64,000 bases of DNA. Origin: Paguma larvata. Taxonomy: Eukaryota; Chordata; Mammalia; Carnivora; Viverridae. Below are positions 50,961 to 63,539 of this stretch, piece by piece. The notes beneath the pieces were generated by a model, which was given only the letters and a program-made list of their open reading frames with translations, did not search any database and was not told where the DNA came from. The stretch is from contig JAINVK010001077.1 in the NCBI GenBank assembly GCA_030068075.1, positions 62,001-126,000 of the forward strand, written 5' to 3'. Positions within the stretch are counted from its first letter, which is position 1, and each line of letters begins with the position of its first letter. Made by a program: the position numbers and the translations under genes.

Positions 50961-51429
50961 AAGGATATTCTCAAGTCTGGCTCTATGAAAAGGCTCAGTA
51001 AAGGGCCAACCACACTTGGCTGACTACTTGGTGTAACACAACTTTTAAATATGGAGGTGTGATCCCAGCCGTATGGTATGCACGGCGTGGAATCCTGAGC
51101 TTCAGTGAGCTTACAATTCTTTGTAATGTAGAATATATATATATATGAACTTCCAGAAGTTCAGAAGGTTTCATGGACGGTGTACCGAGACAGAAGTGAG
51201 GGATTCTGGGTTGGAAGGATTAGTGTGAACAAAAATTCCAGCCAGTAACAGTGATATGCATGGGATGTCTCAGGCCAGTCTGGTGGGATACACCTGGTGG
51301 GGATTAATGAGGAAATCAGGATGAAAAAGGCACTAGAAGCTTCCATTTCCATTCTAATACAAATATGGTTGGAGTAGGGCAAGGTCCACATGGGCCAACA
51401 AGCTGAAAGTGCAGAACTGGTTGGGGCAC

Positions 51430-51960
51430 TAGTGCATTAGTTTTCTATTGCCGTGTAACAAATTACCACAGAGTCAGCAGCTCAAAACGACATGCATATT
51501 TATTACCTCACAGTTGCCATGAGTCAGGGATCTGGGCATGGAGCAGCTAGATTCTCTGCTCAGTCTCAAAGGCTGCAATCAAGATGTCGGCCAGGCTGTG
51601 TTTTCATCTGGAGACTCAACTGGGAAGGAATCAGCTCTCAAGTTCAGTCAGCATGTTGGCAGAATTCATTTCCTTGTGACTGTCTTTTTGCTGAAGGTCA
51701 CCTTCAGGTCTACCTGCATTTGCAGTTCCCTGCCATGTGAACCTTTCCGTAGGCCATCCACAGTGTGACTATCTGCTTGTTCAGGGCCATCGGGGAAGCT
51801 GCTTGCTCGCATCTGCTAAGATGGAGCCTTATATAACATAACTTAATTGTGAGTGACACTCATCACCTTTGCCATATTTGATTAATTAGAAGCAAGTCAC
51901 AGGTCTCATCCACACTTCAGGAGAGAAGATTATACAGGAAGTAACATCAGGGGGTGGAAA
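51430..51960 (+). repeat. Old interspersed repeat, family unassigned
   Basis: GTTTTCTATTGCCGTGTAAC, CTCACAGTTGCCATGAGTCA, GATGTCGGCCAGGCTGTG and ATTAGAAGCAAGTCACAGG follow the order of a widespread mammalian medium-repetitive element whose name I cannot give with confidence. Confidence 0.55.
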
Positions 51961-52139
51961 TCATGAGAGTCACCTAAGATTTCTGCCTAACATTAGGTGG
52001 GGGTGGGATTATTACCTAGAAACAAACTTTCCCTAACTCACAGCTTTTGTTAAAGTCAACTCCAAGTAATAATATGCCACTTTCATTCCATGAAATCAAT
52101 GCCTGGGGCTGATTGGTTTGTTTGGTTGAAGATGTACAA

Positions 52140-52410
52140 GATTTCCTATTAGGAGTTTATGTCATATATTATATATTATATATACAATTTAATAATATAT
52201 TACTATTTATATGATATATATCTTGTAATATACATAAAAATACCATTTGTGAATTGAGACATATCACACTGCTTATTTATCCATTTATATCTATATAAGA
52301 ATACTTATTTATAGTAATAGAAGTAATAAATATTTAATTTTAAACATTTATAGTATAGTATAGTATCGTATAGTATATATGATAGGTAGGTCGGTAGGTA
52401 GATAGTTAGA
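52140..52410. repeat. AT-rich and GATA/TAGT-type low-complexity tract
   Basis: Contains AT-rich runs (52150-52230), (TATAG)n at about 52350-52375 and GATAGGTAGG units. No retroelement recognised. Confidence 0.8.
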
Positions 52411-53074
52411 GGTATGCCCCAGTTCACAAAAGGCATTTTGAGATGACATAAAAAAATCTTTATACTTTCCTCCCAACTTTTCTAAAATGAGTGTGCCCTA
52501 CTTTTACAAATTGCATACGAAGTATTCAAAACAATCCCTCCAACGTGAAACAATTTTCAAAACTGCTGTAGCAGTATCCTGGATGCACACATGGTTTCAG
52601 TCAGGCAGTGCTCCCGAGGTCGAGGGCAGGCAGGCCCCACAGGACCATCCTTAGGCTGCGCTCCCCATACAGGTAAATACCTTTTCATGGTTTTTGTTTG
52701 TTTGTTTGTTTTTTGCCTAACGGGTCATGTTACTGATCTTTCTCAGTATAAGGACAAATGGAATTGAAATGTAATAAATATAGAATCTGAAAAATAGCTG
52801 TGTCTCATTATAAAACTATAAAGTGACAATATACAAAAAATAACCGTCTAGTGGATTTATTGGCTTATTCGGATCAAACCAAACCCCAAGCCCTCAGCAT
52901 GAGACCTCTTTTCTTCACTTCCTGGAGGAAATAAACCTTGTATTATGCTGGAGTGTGCATATACCTCTTTGTTGCATTTCTCCGGCACACATCGACACTA
53001 AACCCCTCAGAGCACTTCGTCTCTGCATCTTTTTTCACTCTGGATCATCAGTCCCCTCGTGTTATAGGTTAAGT

Positions 53075-53185
53075 TGTGCTTTGGCTTTGCGTCCTGCTGG
53101 AATGTAAACTCCTGGAGAGCAGGCAGGGCCTATGACCAGTGCCTGGTGCAAAGAGCATGTTCACAAATGGCTGTTGAAAGAAATT
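53075..53185 (+). repeat. L2 3' end
   Basis: GGAATGTAAACTCCTGGAGA, GCAGGCAGGGCCTATGACC, GTGCCTGGTGC and AATGGCTGTTGA, the sense L2 end. Confidence 0.7.
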
Positions 53186-53385
53186 GTTCGCTGCGCTGTC
53201 ACCGTTGGCTGCCATTCTTTTATTGTCTTCCCTGGTGCTGCTTTCCTTGGGTTCTCAGCCTGCCTTCTGGGCCCCTGCCTGCCACCCCCCGCTTAGGCAG
53301 GACGGCTCCCTGTCGCTTTGGGGTTTGGGCACCAGTGGGCCTCTTCAGACTGAGCTCTTGAGCTGATGATCTCCACCATGCCCCA

Positions 53386-53428
53386 CAAAAACAAAACAAA
53401 ACAAAACAAAACAAAACAAAAACAAAAC
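53386..53428. repeat. (CAAAA)n microsatellite
   Basis: About eight CAAAA units. Confidence 0.95.
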
Positions 53429-54538
53429 CCTGCTGTGTCTCTGTGGTTCTACTCATGCTTCCTTCTGAAATGACTCTTCTCTGGGCCACTGCTCACTGTT
53501 TGCCTCCCCCAGCCAACCCCTGTGCCTGACTGCTTTCCCATTTCAGGCCCATTTTCACTGCCAGGCCTCTGGCCAGGTAACAGGATTCTTTGTTCTTTGC
53601 AGCTCTATGACCTGCACTGACCGTCCTGTCTTCTTTCTGGTTTTCTCATGCTTTTTGAACTCGTGAGCGCTTGAAAATAGTTTCCTCTTCCCTCTTCATG
53701 TCTCTGCCCTTTATCTGCTTTTCTTTCACTAGTAGCCTCTAAATCAATTTGCTTTAATACCTCAGCATACTCCCCCATTCCAGATCTTTCTACCTCATGT
53801 CTGGGGTTACCAGACATCTCTCAGGAAAAAGTTCCTACCAAGCACTGCCCTCCTGGCCTTCATTCCTTTCACAACAAATGTTAGCACACTTTGTCCCGCG
53901 TTTATACTTCCTGGCATTGGCCATAATGGGGTATTTTGGTGAGAGCTGGTTTGACTTCTCACGCTCCAAAAATGTGTGACCTTCTGCCTTTAGGTGGACC
54001 CCAATGACTGCGTCTTAATAAAAAGACCTTACTTAACCTGATTTCTCTCCCTTCCAGAGCTGCCTGTCATGGCTTAGAGGGGAGTAAAATCTGTCTGGCT
54101 TCTGCAGCACCTACTCCCTCCCCAGCCGTGCAGTCTGGCTTCTCTCCCCAGCACTCTTTGGAAAGTGCTCCGAGGCCCCCCGGGGCCAACTCCTGGCCAA
54201 ATCCCATGGTCTGGTCTAGATTTTCCTTTGTTGATGTCAGAGCTATCTGTCACTTGCCTTTCTGAGCTCTCTCTCCCCAGCCACCTTTTCTTTCATCACT
54301 TGCCACTTCTCCAGGCGTCTTCCTTACCCTTTGGACTATTTGCTTTCAACTCCTCTGACTCCTAAACTTACGCTCTGTCTCAGTGTGTGGCTACCTCTTT
54401 TGTCTCTCCTACTGCTCCACAAAAGACTCTGTTATTCTCATGGTCAGTATCCATTTAGTCATTCTTTCTTATTTTTTTTTTTTCAAATATTTCTTGGGTG
54501 CACCTGCTATGTGACAAGCAATGAGAATATCTTGGTGA

Positions 54539-54738
54539 GGGGCGCCTGGGTGGCTCAGTCGGTTAAGCGTCCAAATCGTTTGGCTCAGGGCGTGATCTCA
54601 CAGTTCATGAGTTTGAGCCCCACACTGGGCTCCGTGCTGTTGGCACAGAGCGTGCTTTGGATTCTCTCTCTCTGCCCCTCCCCCACTCACAAGTATATGT
54701 GCTGTCTCTCAAAATAAAAAAAAAACTTAAAACAGAGA
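54539..54738 (+). mobile_element. Felid tRNA-Lys SINE
   Basis: Near-consensus GGCGCCTGGGTGGCTCAGTC head. Duplication GAGAATAYCTTRGTGA (54523-54538 and 54739-54754). Confidence 0.96.
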
Positions 54739-54762
54739 GAGAATACCTTAGTGAACAAGGGA

Positions 54763-55005
54763 ACTGGTGTATTGCAATGGTTAAGAGCTTGGATTTGGGG
54801 GTTCAAATCCCAGCTCTGCGGATTACTAACTCTATGACCGTGGGCAAGTTACTTACCCTCTCTCCACCTCAGTTTCATTGTCTGTATAATGGTAATAACA
54901 GGATTGCCTCATAGGACTGTTACAAGGATCAAAGGAATTAATATTTGTAAAGGGTTTCTGGAAGTGCTTAGCACAGAGTAAGCTCTATGTAAGTGTTAAA
55001 CCAAA
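54763..55005 (+). repeat. MIR SINE, nearly full length
   Basis: TGCAATGGTTAAGAGCTTGG head, GGCAAGTTACTTACCCTCTC core, and AGCACAGAGTAAGCTCTATG tail. The best-kept MIR in the window. It lies next to the SINE's target duplication. Confidence 0.9.
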
Positions 55006-55353
55006 GCAAGAACAGATGTAGTCCATGCCCATGTAGATTACATTCTATTGAAGAAAATAAGCAGAAGAGTAGATGCAGTGTGTATGAAGTGCTGTGAGAG
55101 AGGCAAAGAATGGTGTTATAAGAACACTGGGAAGGAGCATATGCCATACGGGGTGTGGAGAGGTAAGGGGAACACACAGAGGAGGTTTCCCGAGGAGACG
55201 ACTGTGAAGCTGTCACTCACAAGAAATGAAGGGAGTAGCCTGGCGGAGGGCTGGTGGAGGTGAGGCATGGCTCAAGAGGACGAGGGAGAGTGTTCTAGAC
55301 AGGGAAGGGTGAAGTAAGCAAGATGCTGAGAGACATTAAAAGGGACCTAGTAG

Positions 55354-55544
55354 AGGGGTGCTAGGGCGGCTCAATCAGTTAAGCATCCTACTCTTGACCT
55401 GCTCAGGTCATGGTCTCATGGTTCGTGGGTTCAAGCCCCACATCGGGTTCTGGGCTGACAGTACGGAACCTGCTTGGGATTATCTCTCTCTCCCTCTCTC
55501 TCTGGCCCTCCTCCACCAGATAAATAAATAAATAAACTTAAAAG
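55354..55544 (+). mobile_element. Felid tRNA-Lys SINE, first of tandem pair
   Basis: Between the first and second of three copies of AAAAGRGACCYAGTAG (55338-55353 and 55545-55560). Confidence 0.94.
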
Positions 55545-55560
55545 AAAAGAGACCCAGTAG

Positions 55561-55787
55561 GGGCACCTGGATGGCTCAGTTGGTTAAGCGGCCGCTTCAG
55601 CTCAGGTCACGATCTCGCGGTCTGTGAGTTCGAGCCCCGCGTCGGGCTCTGTGCTGACAGCCTGGAGCCTGCTTCAAATTCTGTGTCTCCCTCCCTCTCT
55701 GCCCTTCCCTTGCTCACGCTTTGTCTCTATGTCTCTCAAAAATAAAATAAAAACATTAAAGAAATTAAAAAAAAAAGATGTTAAAAA
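55561..55787 (+). mobile_element. Felid tRNA-Lys SINE, second of tandem pair
   Basis: Between the second and third copies of AAAAGAGACCCAGTAG (55545-55560 and 55788-55803, identical). Closer to consensus than its partner (CGATCTCGCGGTCTGTGAGT), so it is probably the younger insertion. Confidence 0.95.
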
Positions 55788-55839
55788 AAAAGAGACCCAG
55801 TAGAAAAAAGGAAATTTCTGTATTAAAGGGGAGGGAGGG

Positions 55840-56000
55840 CAGAGGAGCAGGATGGGTACAGAGGTGAGCAGGAGCCAAGCCATGAGCGCCTAGTAGGCCC
55901 TGCTAGGGAGTTGGACTTCTATTCTGGGGGCAGTGAAGAACAATTGAAGAATTATTTGGGTAATATCATTCCATCTTCAGCATAGAGAACGGGTTAGTTG
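55840..56000 (-). repeat. L2-like fragment
   Basis: GGGAGTTGGACTTCTATTCT and CAATTGAAGAATTATTTGG resemble antisense internal L2. Weak. Confidence 0.4.
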
Positions 56001-56249
56001 TGGGTAAACATGGAATCCAGAAGACACATTAGGGGTCTCTTTGTTTATTCTAAGTGGGTCAGGTTGTCGTGTTAACAAGAGGATGAGAGGAAGCGCATGG
56101 GTGCCAGGGACCCTTGGGTGGTAGGATAGTCAGGTGTTAACCATTGATCGAATGCGGGTATGGGAAAAAGGGAGGAGCCGAGGAGGACCAGCAGCCTGGC
56201 TTGGGCAACAGGTCACCTGTGGGGCCACACGCATATTTGGGGGTGGTTC

Positions 56250-56425
56250 ATTCAACAAATGTTTATTAAACATCTACTGTGCACCAGGCATTGTTCCAGG
56301 AGCTAGATATACACCTATGAGCAAGACGGGCCAAAATCCCTGCCCTCAGGAATGGAGACTAAATAAACAAGTAAATATCTAGTGTGTGAGATGGTGACAG
56401 GTGCTGTGGAGAAAATAAAAGAGGG
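56250..56425 (-). repeat. L2 3' end
   Basis: TTCATTCAACAAATGTTTAT, GTGCACCAGGCATTGTTCC and CCCTGCCCTCAGGAATGGAG, a clear antisense L2 end. Confidence 0.85.
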
Positions 56426-57893
56426 ACACCCAAGTATAAAATAAGTAGGAGGCAAGCTGGCCCGTTAAAGTATCAAAATAAGCCTCCAAGGGACGAGAAG
56501 CTGCCCCACTCTGGCATATTTGGGGGGAATACATCAGAGTTGTGATGCTTCATTTTTCAAGCACAAACTATGTGCAAAGCAAGGTGCTTGGCGCTTTGCA
56601 CACCTAATCTCAGGGCAACAGTCCTGTGAGGTAAGGCTTCTTCATCTCATTGTGCCAGGGCAGGAAACTGCAGGCCCTCAGCTGCTCAGCTGCCTGAGCC
56701 CAGAGCCCCAGCTCTCCTTCCCCACTCCACAGAACAATAGCAGGATGAGAGGGCGCATGCAGGGTGCCTGAGAGCCTACACACGGATTAGAGGCAGCCCA
56801 GCAGGAATCAGCTCACCAGCAGAATACAGAGGGACCCGGGAGAGGAGGGCGTGAGTGGCCCACCAGCCCCAGGCCGCACCACAGGCCTGGAGACTGCCAT
56901 CTCATCCCCCAAAGATTGGCCTTGAATAACCCAGCCTGTGAGGTTGTGTGGGACCTGGGTTTGCTGTGATCTGCCTGCTGACAGCTGTTGATTTACCTGC
57001 GTCCAGGGAACCTTTGTGAAAACTGATACGAGGAGGGATGGTGAGGTAACCCGAGGGGTGTGAGATCCGGGCCTCTGCCAGCGGACGGCAGCAAATTGCC
57101 CAGCCCAGGGGCCTACCCCCATCCTTTCTAGCTGCTTCTTTTTGCCCTGGGCTCAGACACAGGGAGTTGTATGGACATTTATAGACCTGGTTACTCTGAG
57201 AGGTGGTGGAGGCTAAAAATAAAAATAGCTGGTGATGAAATTTGGCCCAGGGCAGCCCCCAGACAAGGTCCCCAGAGGGTTTCGCCTCTTGGGTAACTTC
57301 CTGTCACCAGTCAGGACGTAGGAGCCCCTGGGCTGAGGTCCTGGGATCCCAGTGTTTCCTCTTAATATCTTCTGGAGTGCTCCCCTCCTTCCACCTCACC
57401 GCCCTGAGGCCACTGCCCCATTTCCCGGTCCTGTTGAGCCTCAGTCAGACACTCACAAGGAAAGAGCACTGTCACTCTGTGGTGCTCCAGGGGTGTATGG
57501 CAAATGCAGAGTGATTCCAAGCATAGCAGCAGGAAAACCGGCCTTGGCCTTGGCCTTGGCTTCTCCTGCCTCTGGCAACCTGGAGCTCTCCTCCTCTGCC
57601 TTCCCCCACATCCAGTAAGCCATTGGATCCCTGGGAGCCTTTATCTTGTAGATATTACTCAAATTCATCTCCCTCCTTATCCCTGGCTTCAGGCCCTTTG
57701 CATCTGAGTAGCCAATAGTATGGACATAACTTTAGTTTCTCTTTGTATGTCTGAGCAGGATTAGTGCTGTGACGAACTCTCCTACAGCTTACACTGAGCC
57801 AGAGCTGCTAAAAAAAAAAATCACTTCTCTTCCTGTGAAAACATGGATTTCATAATCTTTCCCTCTTCACCTTAACACTGTTGTATTTTAAGG

Positions 57894-58111
57894 TTTTTTT
57901 TAATGTTTATTTATTTTGAGAGAGAAAGAGAGACAGAGTGAGAATGGGGGAGGGAGAGAGAGAGAGGGAGACACAGAATCCAAAGCAGGCTCCAGGCTCT
58001 GAGCTGTCAGCACAGAGCCCGATGTGGGGCTCAGACTCACGAGCCGAACCCAGAGACCATGACCTGAGCCAAAATCAGATGCTTAACCGACTGAGCCACC
58101 CAGGGGCCCCT
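57894..58111 (-). mobile_element. Felid tRNA-Lys SINE
   Basis: TTTTTTTTAATGTTTATTT start, GA-rich middle and GAGCCACCCAGGGGCCCC end. Confidence 0.94.
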
Positions 58112-58241
58112 TCAATTGAATATTTAAAGCCAAACATTTATACAGAGAATCCCCATGAGGCCACCCACGCACCTCAACACTGTTTTTTAAATTGACAACA
58201 TTTAAACCATGTTAGAACATATTCTTTAAAATGTGGCAATA

Positions 58242-58413
58242 GGGGCGCCTGGGTGGCTTAGTTGCTTGAGCATCCAACTCTGGTCATGATCTCACGGGTT
58301 CGTGGGATCGAGCCCCATGTCGGGCTCTGTGCTGACAGCGTGGAACCTGCTTAAGATTCTCTCCCTCTCTCTCTCTCTCTTTCTCTCTCTCTGCCCCTCG
58401 TCTGCATGTCCCT

Positions 58414-58448
<35 letters not shown>

Positions 58449-58493
58449 GTAAGTAAATAAACTTAAAAATTTTTTAATAAGTTAAAAAATAAA
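58242..58493 (+). mobile_element. Felid tRNA-Lys SINE with long (CT)n
   Basis: GGGGCGCCTGGGTGGCTTAG head and two long CT tracts (near 58362-58392 and 58418-58444). Duplication TAAAATGTGRCAATA (58227-58241 and 58494-58508). Confidence 0.95.
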
Positions 58494-58674
58494 TAAAATG
58501 TGACAATACTGGGACAGCTAGTTTATTTGTCATAAATCACTTAATTTGTCACAAATATATTAACTAGATTTCCCACTCTCCCTCCCACTATATGGGGGAC
58601 AGAAGAGCTCTTCACAGCAGGGTCGGCTGGCCCAGCACCACCACCTTAAGAAACCAGTTACCCGGTGTTCAATT

Positions 58675-58900
58675 TACCAGGTATTTATTCAGGCCTGCTC
58701 CACCTGGCACTCTGCTAAGCACCTGGAATAAAAAGATGAATAGATGTGGTTCCTGCCTTGATGAATGTCTATCCGTAGGGGAAGATTGGTTATGTAAAGA
58801 GATACTTTCAGTACGTGGTAAATGCCGAACTCTAGGGAGAGTCTCACAGGGTTCCACATGAGCACAAAAGGGTGGGGTGTAGCCAGCTAGTTATCAGGGA
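58675..58900 (-). repeat. L2 fragment
   Basis: CCAGGTATTTATTCAGGCCT, CTCTGCTAAGCACCTGG and GGTTCCTGCCTTGATGAATG, antisense L2. Confidence 0.6.
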
Positions 58901-59839
58901 AAGCCTCCTGGAGGAGGTGATATCAGTGAAAAAAGAAAAAACAAGAGGCAGTTGTATCCCAGGATAAAGGACTAGTATGAGCCAGGGTCTGAGGTCTTGA
59001 AACAGATTAATGTGCATGATGGCCCTTGCTGGTGCCCTGCCCCAAGTCCCTTTATGTGGCCAGTGAACCCATCCCACAGCTGCTGTGAATGTGGGCTCCT
59101 AAAAGCTCACAACTTCTCTCCCTTCTCTGGAAAATTGCCCTGAGGGGTGAGAGCCGCCTTGGTCCAGAGGTCTAGTACCATGCCACGTGGGCAGCCTGCC
59201 TACCTCTGCTCCTCCAACCTGCAGCCGATGACTGATTGACACAGTTCCCTTGCCTTAGAATGGGATCATTTAGTGGTATCGAACGTGCTTCATAGAGATC
59301 TGGGATCTGGCCAAAGCTAGACTCTAAATGGGACCACATCCTTGCCTAGCCCCATTCCCTGCCTCATGGGGCTTCCCTCATTCCCTTCTTCCTGGGAGCT
59401 CTCCCTCAGTAAATTACAAGCATCCAGATCATTGTATCAGGCTCTGCTTCTAGGGAACCTGACCTGAGATAGTATGTTTGATGAACTTCTAGAAATTTGG
59501 CTTACCTTGTGTTCGAGGTGTGAATCTAGAATAATTGGAAGACTAAATTAGATTAAACCCAAGAATTAAGCAAGAGCCAGATCATAGAGAACCTTGTATA
59601 CTATGTTTAAGACCTTTGAGTCTTTTTTATTCTTATATTATGTCTTTTATATTAGACTAAAGCACTCTTCCTCAAATCATGTCTCCCACTTTAATGATAT
59701 AGCCTCCACATTTAGTGACTTATTCATTTAAGTCAAGGCATAGGGGACTACTGGAGTCCTTCATTAAATACATATCTCTCTGAAAGTGATAATCCATTAA
59801 GACATTAATAATGTAATTCACCTTAAGGTATGATGTAGG

Positions 59840-60415
59840 TGTGAGAGATTGTATTTGCCAAAGATCGTCACACCTATGGATCTCACCTATGTGCTCTTAC
59901 GATGTGGCTAACATTCTTCCCAAAGCGAGATGAGGTCAATGCTTTCTGCCCTTGAATCCAGGGATAAGGGCTTGAGCCTGTGCTTGGCCAATGGCATGCA
60001 GTGGAAGCAGTGCTGGGTGATGTCCAAGGCAAGGTCACAAAGGCAATATGATGTCCACGTGGGCCCTTCTTTCTCTCTTGCTTTCTCTCTGTCAGGATGC
60101 TCATTCTTGAAACTCAGCCACCATGCTGTGAGGAAGCCAGGCCACATGAACAGGCCACAAGTTGGCATTCTGGTCGATACCGGCACCAATCTTCAGACAC
60201 TGGAGTGAGAGAACCATCAGATGATTCCAAGCCCCAGCTTCTGGATCTTCTAGCTAAGGGCACAGATGTCATGGGGCAGAAACAAGTTTCCCTTACTGTG
60301 CCTAGTCTGAATTCCTGACCCACAGAAACCATACAGATGACACATGATTATTGCTATCTTAAGTCACTAAGTATTGGAGGAACTTATTTTGCTGTAATAG
60401 ATAACTGATATACCT
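59840..60415 (+). mobile_element. Possible MLT1-type (MaLR) solo LTR relic
   Basis: AACAGGCCACAAGTTGGCAT, then TCTTAAGTCACTAAGTATTG and GTAATAGATAACTGATAT resemble the last third of MaLR LTRs. The 5' limit is uncertain, no internal retroviral genes accompany it, and the family call is tentative. Confidence 0.45.
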
Positions 60416-60675
60416 GTCTAGACTCTGAAGTTATGATACTCCCGTCAAAATTCTTCCTTTAGCTTCTCTATCCAGACAACTGGTATCCCCAGTTTCTTTC
60501 AGTGATTGAGCTCTCAATTTGCATATAATTAGTCATTAGGTCCTGTAGATTTTCCTCTATAGGGTCTCTCTGCCATCTGTTCTTTCCCTTGGTGCTTGTC
60601 TCTCTCCAGATTGAAGCCCTGCCGGAATCATGTTCAAACTCCTCCAAAACTGCCAACTTTCACAAAAGCAAACTT

Positions 60676-60678
60676 TTG

Positions 60679-60721
<43 letters not shown>

Positions 60722-60822
60722 GTATATATATATGTATATATATGTATATGTATATATATACATATATTTGTGTATATGTATGTATATATATATATATTCA
60801 GAATATATATACATACACACAC
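60676..60822. repeat. Compound TATA/TATG/CATA tract
   Basis: About 145 bp of alternating pyrimidine-purine repeats: (TA)n with interspersed TATG units, ending in ACACACACAC. Long open frames here are only an effect of the repeat. Confidence 0.95.
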
Positions 60823-61080
60823 ACAGAAATTATGCTTTCCTTGTTCATTGTAATAAATTTAGATTTGTTACAATACAGATGTATTTTTAAAAAAGTGAAC
60901 ATCTCGTTCACCGAAGGAAATTACTGTTAGCATTTGCTATGTTCTACTCCAGACATTTTTCTATGGGTGAGCGTGTGTGTATAAATGCACATGTTATATA
61001 CACACATACAATAGATATGTTTCAGAAACATTTTTTACAAAACTAAGATCACAAGCACACACGATGTTGGGCAATTTTGC

Positions 61081-61102
61081 CTTTTTTTTTTTTTTTTTTT
61101 TT
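61081..61102. repeat. Poly-T run
   Basis: About 22 T residues flanked by a duplicated GCAATTTTGC. Confidence 0.9.
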
Positions 61103-61109
61103 GCAATTT

Positions 61110-61375
61110 TGCTTTTTTACCTAACATTACTTCCTGGTTCCCATTTCATGACAGCACATGAAGATATACTTCATTCATTTTAAAAGTTACACAGTATATT
61201 GCACCATCATTTATTTAACCATTTCCCTGTTGAAAAACATTTGGTTGTTTCTACATTTTGCTACCAACTAGTGCTGCAATGGGTACTGTTGTGCAAATGT
61301 CCTGATGCACTTGTGCCATTTCTATAGAAGTGGTTGGAGTCCTGGGAATGTGACCGCTGGATCATAGGGTGTGGA
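61110..61375 (-). mobile_element. Old L1 fragment, antisense
   Basis: TTATTTAACCATTTCCCTGT, TGGTTGTTTCTACATTTTG and CTAGTGCTGCAATGGGTAC, the reverse of an L1 ORF2 3' segment. Diverged. Confidence 0.55.
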
Positions 61376-61392
61376 AATTTTAAATATTTTTT

Positions 61393-61573
61393 AAAGTGTT
61401 TTTTTTTAAGAGAGAGAATGAGTGCAAGAGGAGGAAGGGGCAGAGGGAGAAAGAGAATCCTGAGCAGGCTCCATGCTCACACATTTGGGGGTCAATCCCA
61501 CAACTCTGGGATCATGACCTGAGCTGAAATCAAGAGTCAGATGCTCAACCCACTGAGCCACCCAGACACCCCG
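61393..61573 (-). mobile_element. Felid tRNA-Lys SINE
   Basis: AAAGTGTTTTTTTTTAAGAG start and GAGCCACCCAGACACCCC end. Approximate duplication AATTTAAATATT on both sides. Confidence 0.92.
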
Positions 61574-62364
61574 ACAATTTAAATATTGGTAAGGAATACA
61601 AGATTGTCCTAATAGGGTTGGACTAATGTTCACCCACATAACACTTTAGCCAAAATAGAGTACTATTAAGGTTTTCTAAACTTTGCCCCATACAGTCATT
61701 AATATGGACAAAGTAGCTCTTGAAAGCACTATCAGGAGAAGATGTTCACCCAAGTATGGGAAAAAGACAGAAGGCACAGTTTAATTCCATTTTTGTATAC
61801 ATGCAGAAAGTGTCTGGAAGTATATGTAACACACCATTAACAGAAGTTCTTTCTGGGAAGTAGGCGAGTCTGTGGAGAACTTTAATTTTTTCTCCTTATA
61901 GTTAAACAATTCTGTTTAATACTGTCAGGAAAGATCTTTTTCCATTTTGAGAGACACTGCATAAATAATGTAAATGTTAGAAATGTGCTACGCATGGATA
62001 AAAGAAAAAAGGAACAAGACGGGGAAACAATGAACAAGCAGTTAGAAATCTACAGTTGACATCAATTCCCATCTGCGAACTGTGGGAACCGACTACAGAG
62101 ACCTAATTAGACTCAATATCAAATGGGCTTTACAAATACACAGCCCATTTCCCATTGTTTAACATAGCTCACGTATAAGGGCGCTGAATGGCTCTTTGGC
62201 AAATGTGTGGTAAATCAAAATTCTGATTAAACTAATGCTATTCTAATAAGCCACTGAAACAATGAAACGTATCAGAAAATAACAATCCTCAGTTAAAAGA
62301 GAATAAACCTTCAGTGGCTTCCCTTCACTTAATGCTGTTTTTTTTTTTCACTGTGGCGAGCACA

Positions 62365-62455
62365 GCTTAATGTATAGATTTGCTGAATCACTATGTTGTA
62401 CACCTGAGACTAATGTAACATTCTGTGTCAACTGCACTTCAGTTAAAAAAAAAAG
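62365..62455 (+). mobile_element. L1 3' tail
   Basis: GTTGTACACCTGAGACTAAT and TGTGTCAACTGCACTTCAG followed by poly-A. Confidence 0.7.
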
Positions 62456-62567
62456 AACTTTTAATGAAAAGAAACCTTTATTTGAAAAAGAACAGATATT
62501 TAGGCACCCCCCTGACCTGAATTTGACTATATCCCAGAAATCCTCACTAAAAGGGTCTGGAACTCTA

Positions 62568-62695
62568 TATATTTTTAATTTTTTAGTAATTTTTCAAAGT
62601 AATCTCTACACCCAACATGGGGCTCAAACTCACAACCCTGAGATCAAGAGTCCCATGCTCTACCATCTGAGCCAGCCCCAGGCATCCCTGGAACT
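62568..62695 (-). mobile_element. tRNA-type SINE with well-kept tRNA body
   Basis: Minus-strand relative of the copy at 23670: GGGGCTCAAACTCACAACCC (B-box side) and CCATGCTCTACCATCTGAGC (A-box side) on the plus strand. No GA tract. Confidence 0.75.
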
Positions 62696-62884
62696 CTGTA
62701 TTTTTAACATGCTCTTAGGTGAGTCTTCTAATCAGACAAATATAGAAGACTGCATTTGTGACCTACGGAAATAAATACAAACGCTGCTCCTGGACATTTA
62801 CGAATTTCTATGACTCCTGTAGGCATTTGTGAGGCATGGTGCTGCGTTGTTCCAGTTGTAGGAACATACTGGATATCACCTAGG

Positions 62885-63360
62885 AGGGATTTGTTTTAAT
62901 CGAGATAGAATTCACATACCATAAAATGCATCCTTTTAAGCAGTGTCATTCAGTGGCTTTTAGCATTTTAACAAAATCAAGCAACCGTCACCACTGTCTG
63001 ATTCCAGAACATTTTATCATGCCCAAAAGGAAACCCCATGGCCATTAGCAGGCACACCCCGTTTCCTCCCAATCCCACCAGCCCTGGCAACCACTAGTTC
63101 TGCCTCTATGGATTTGCCTATTTCAAACATGTCATGTACATGGGATCATAATTTGTGGGTGGCCCTTTGTATCTGACTTCTTTCACTTCACATAATGTTT
63201 TCGAGGTTCATCTATGTTGTAGCATAGATCGGCACTTCATTCTTTTCCATGGCTGAACACTGTTCCATTGTATGGGCATGACACATTTGATTATCCAGTC
63301 TTCAGCTGATGCATGTAGGGGTTATTCACACTTTTTGGCTATTGTGAACAGGGTCTGGGG
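62885..63360 (-). mobile_element. L1M 3' UTR segment, antisense
   Basis: GAGATAGAATTCACATACCA, CCACTGTCTGATTCCAGAAC and GGTTCATCTATGTTGTAGC give a typical antisense L1M. Non-coding. Confidence 0.8.
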
Positions 63361-63539
63361 AGCTTTGAAAACTATGAAATTTCCAGGCCTCGCCTCAGAC
63401 CAATGGGAAAAAAGTACCTGAAGGGTGGGGGATAGGTGGTGGCTGGACTTTTTTTTTTTTTTTAAAAAAGATTGAGCTCACCAGGTGAGCCTAATGAGAA
63501 GCCAGAGTTGAGAGTCAATATATAGATATCTCTAAGGGA

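Noticed and set aside
60557..60930. Tyr/Ile-rich open frames of up to 113 codons
   Set aside because: They come from the TATA/TATG repeat tract.
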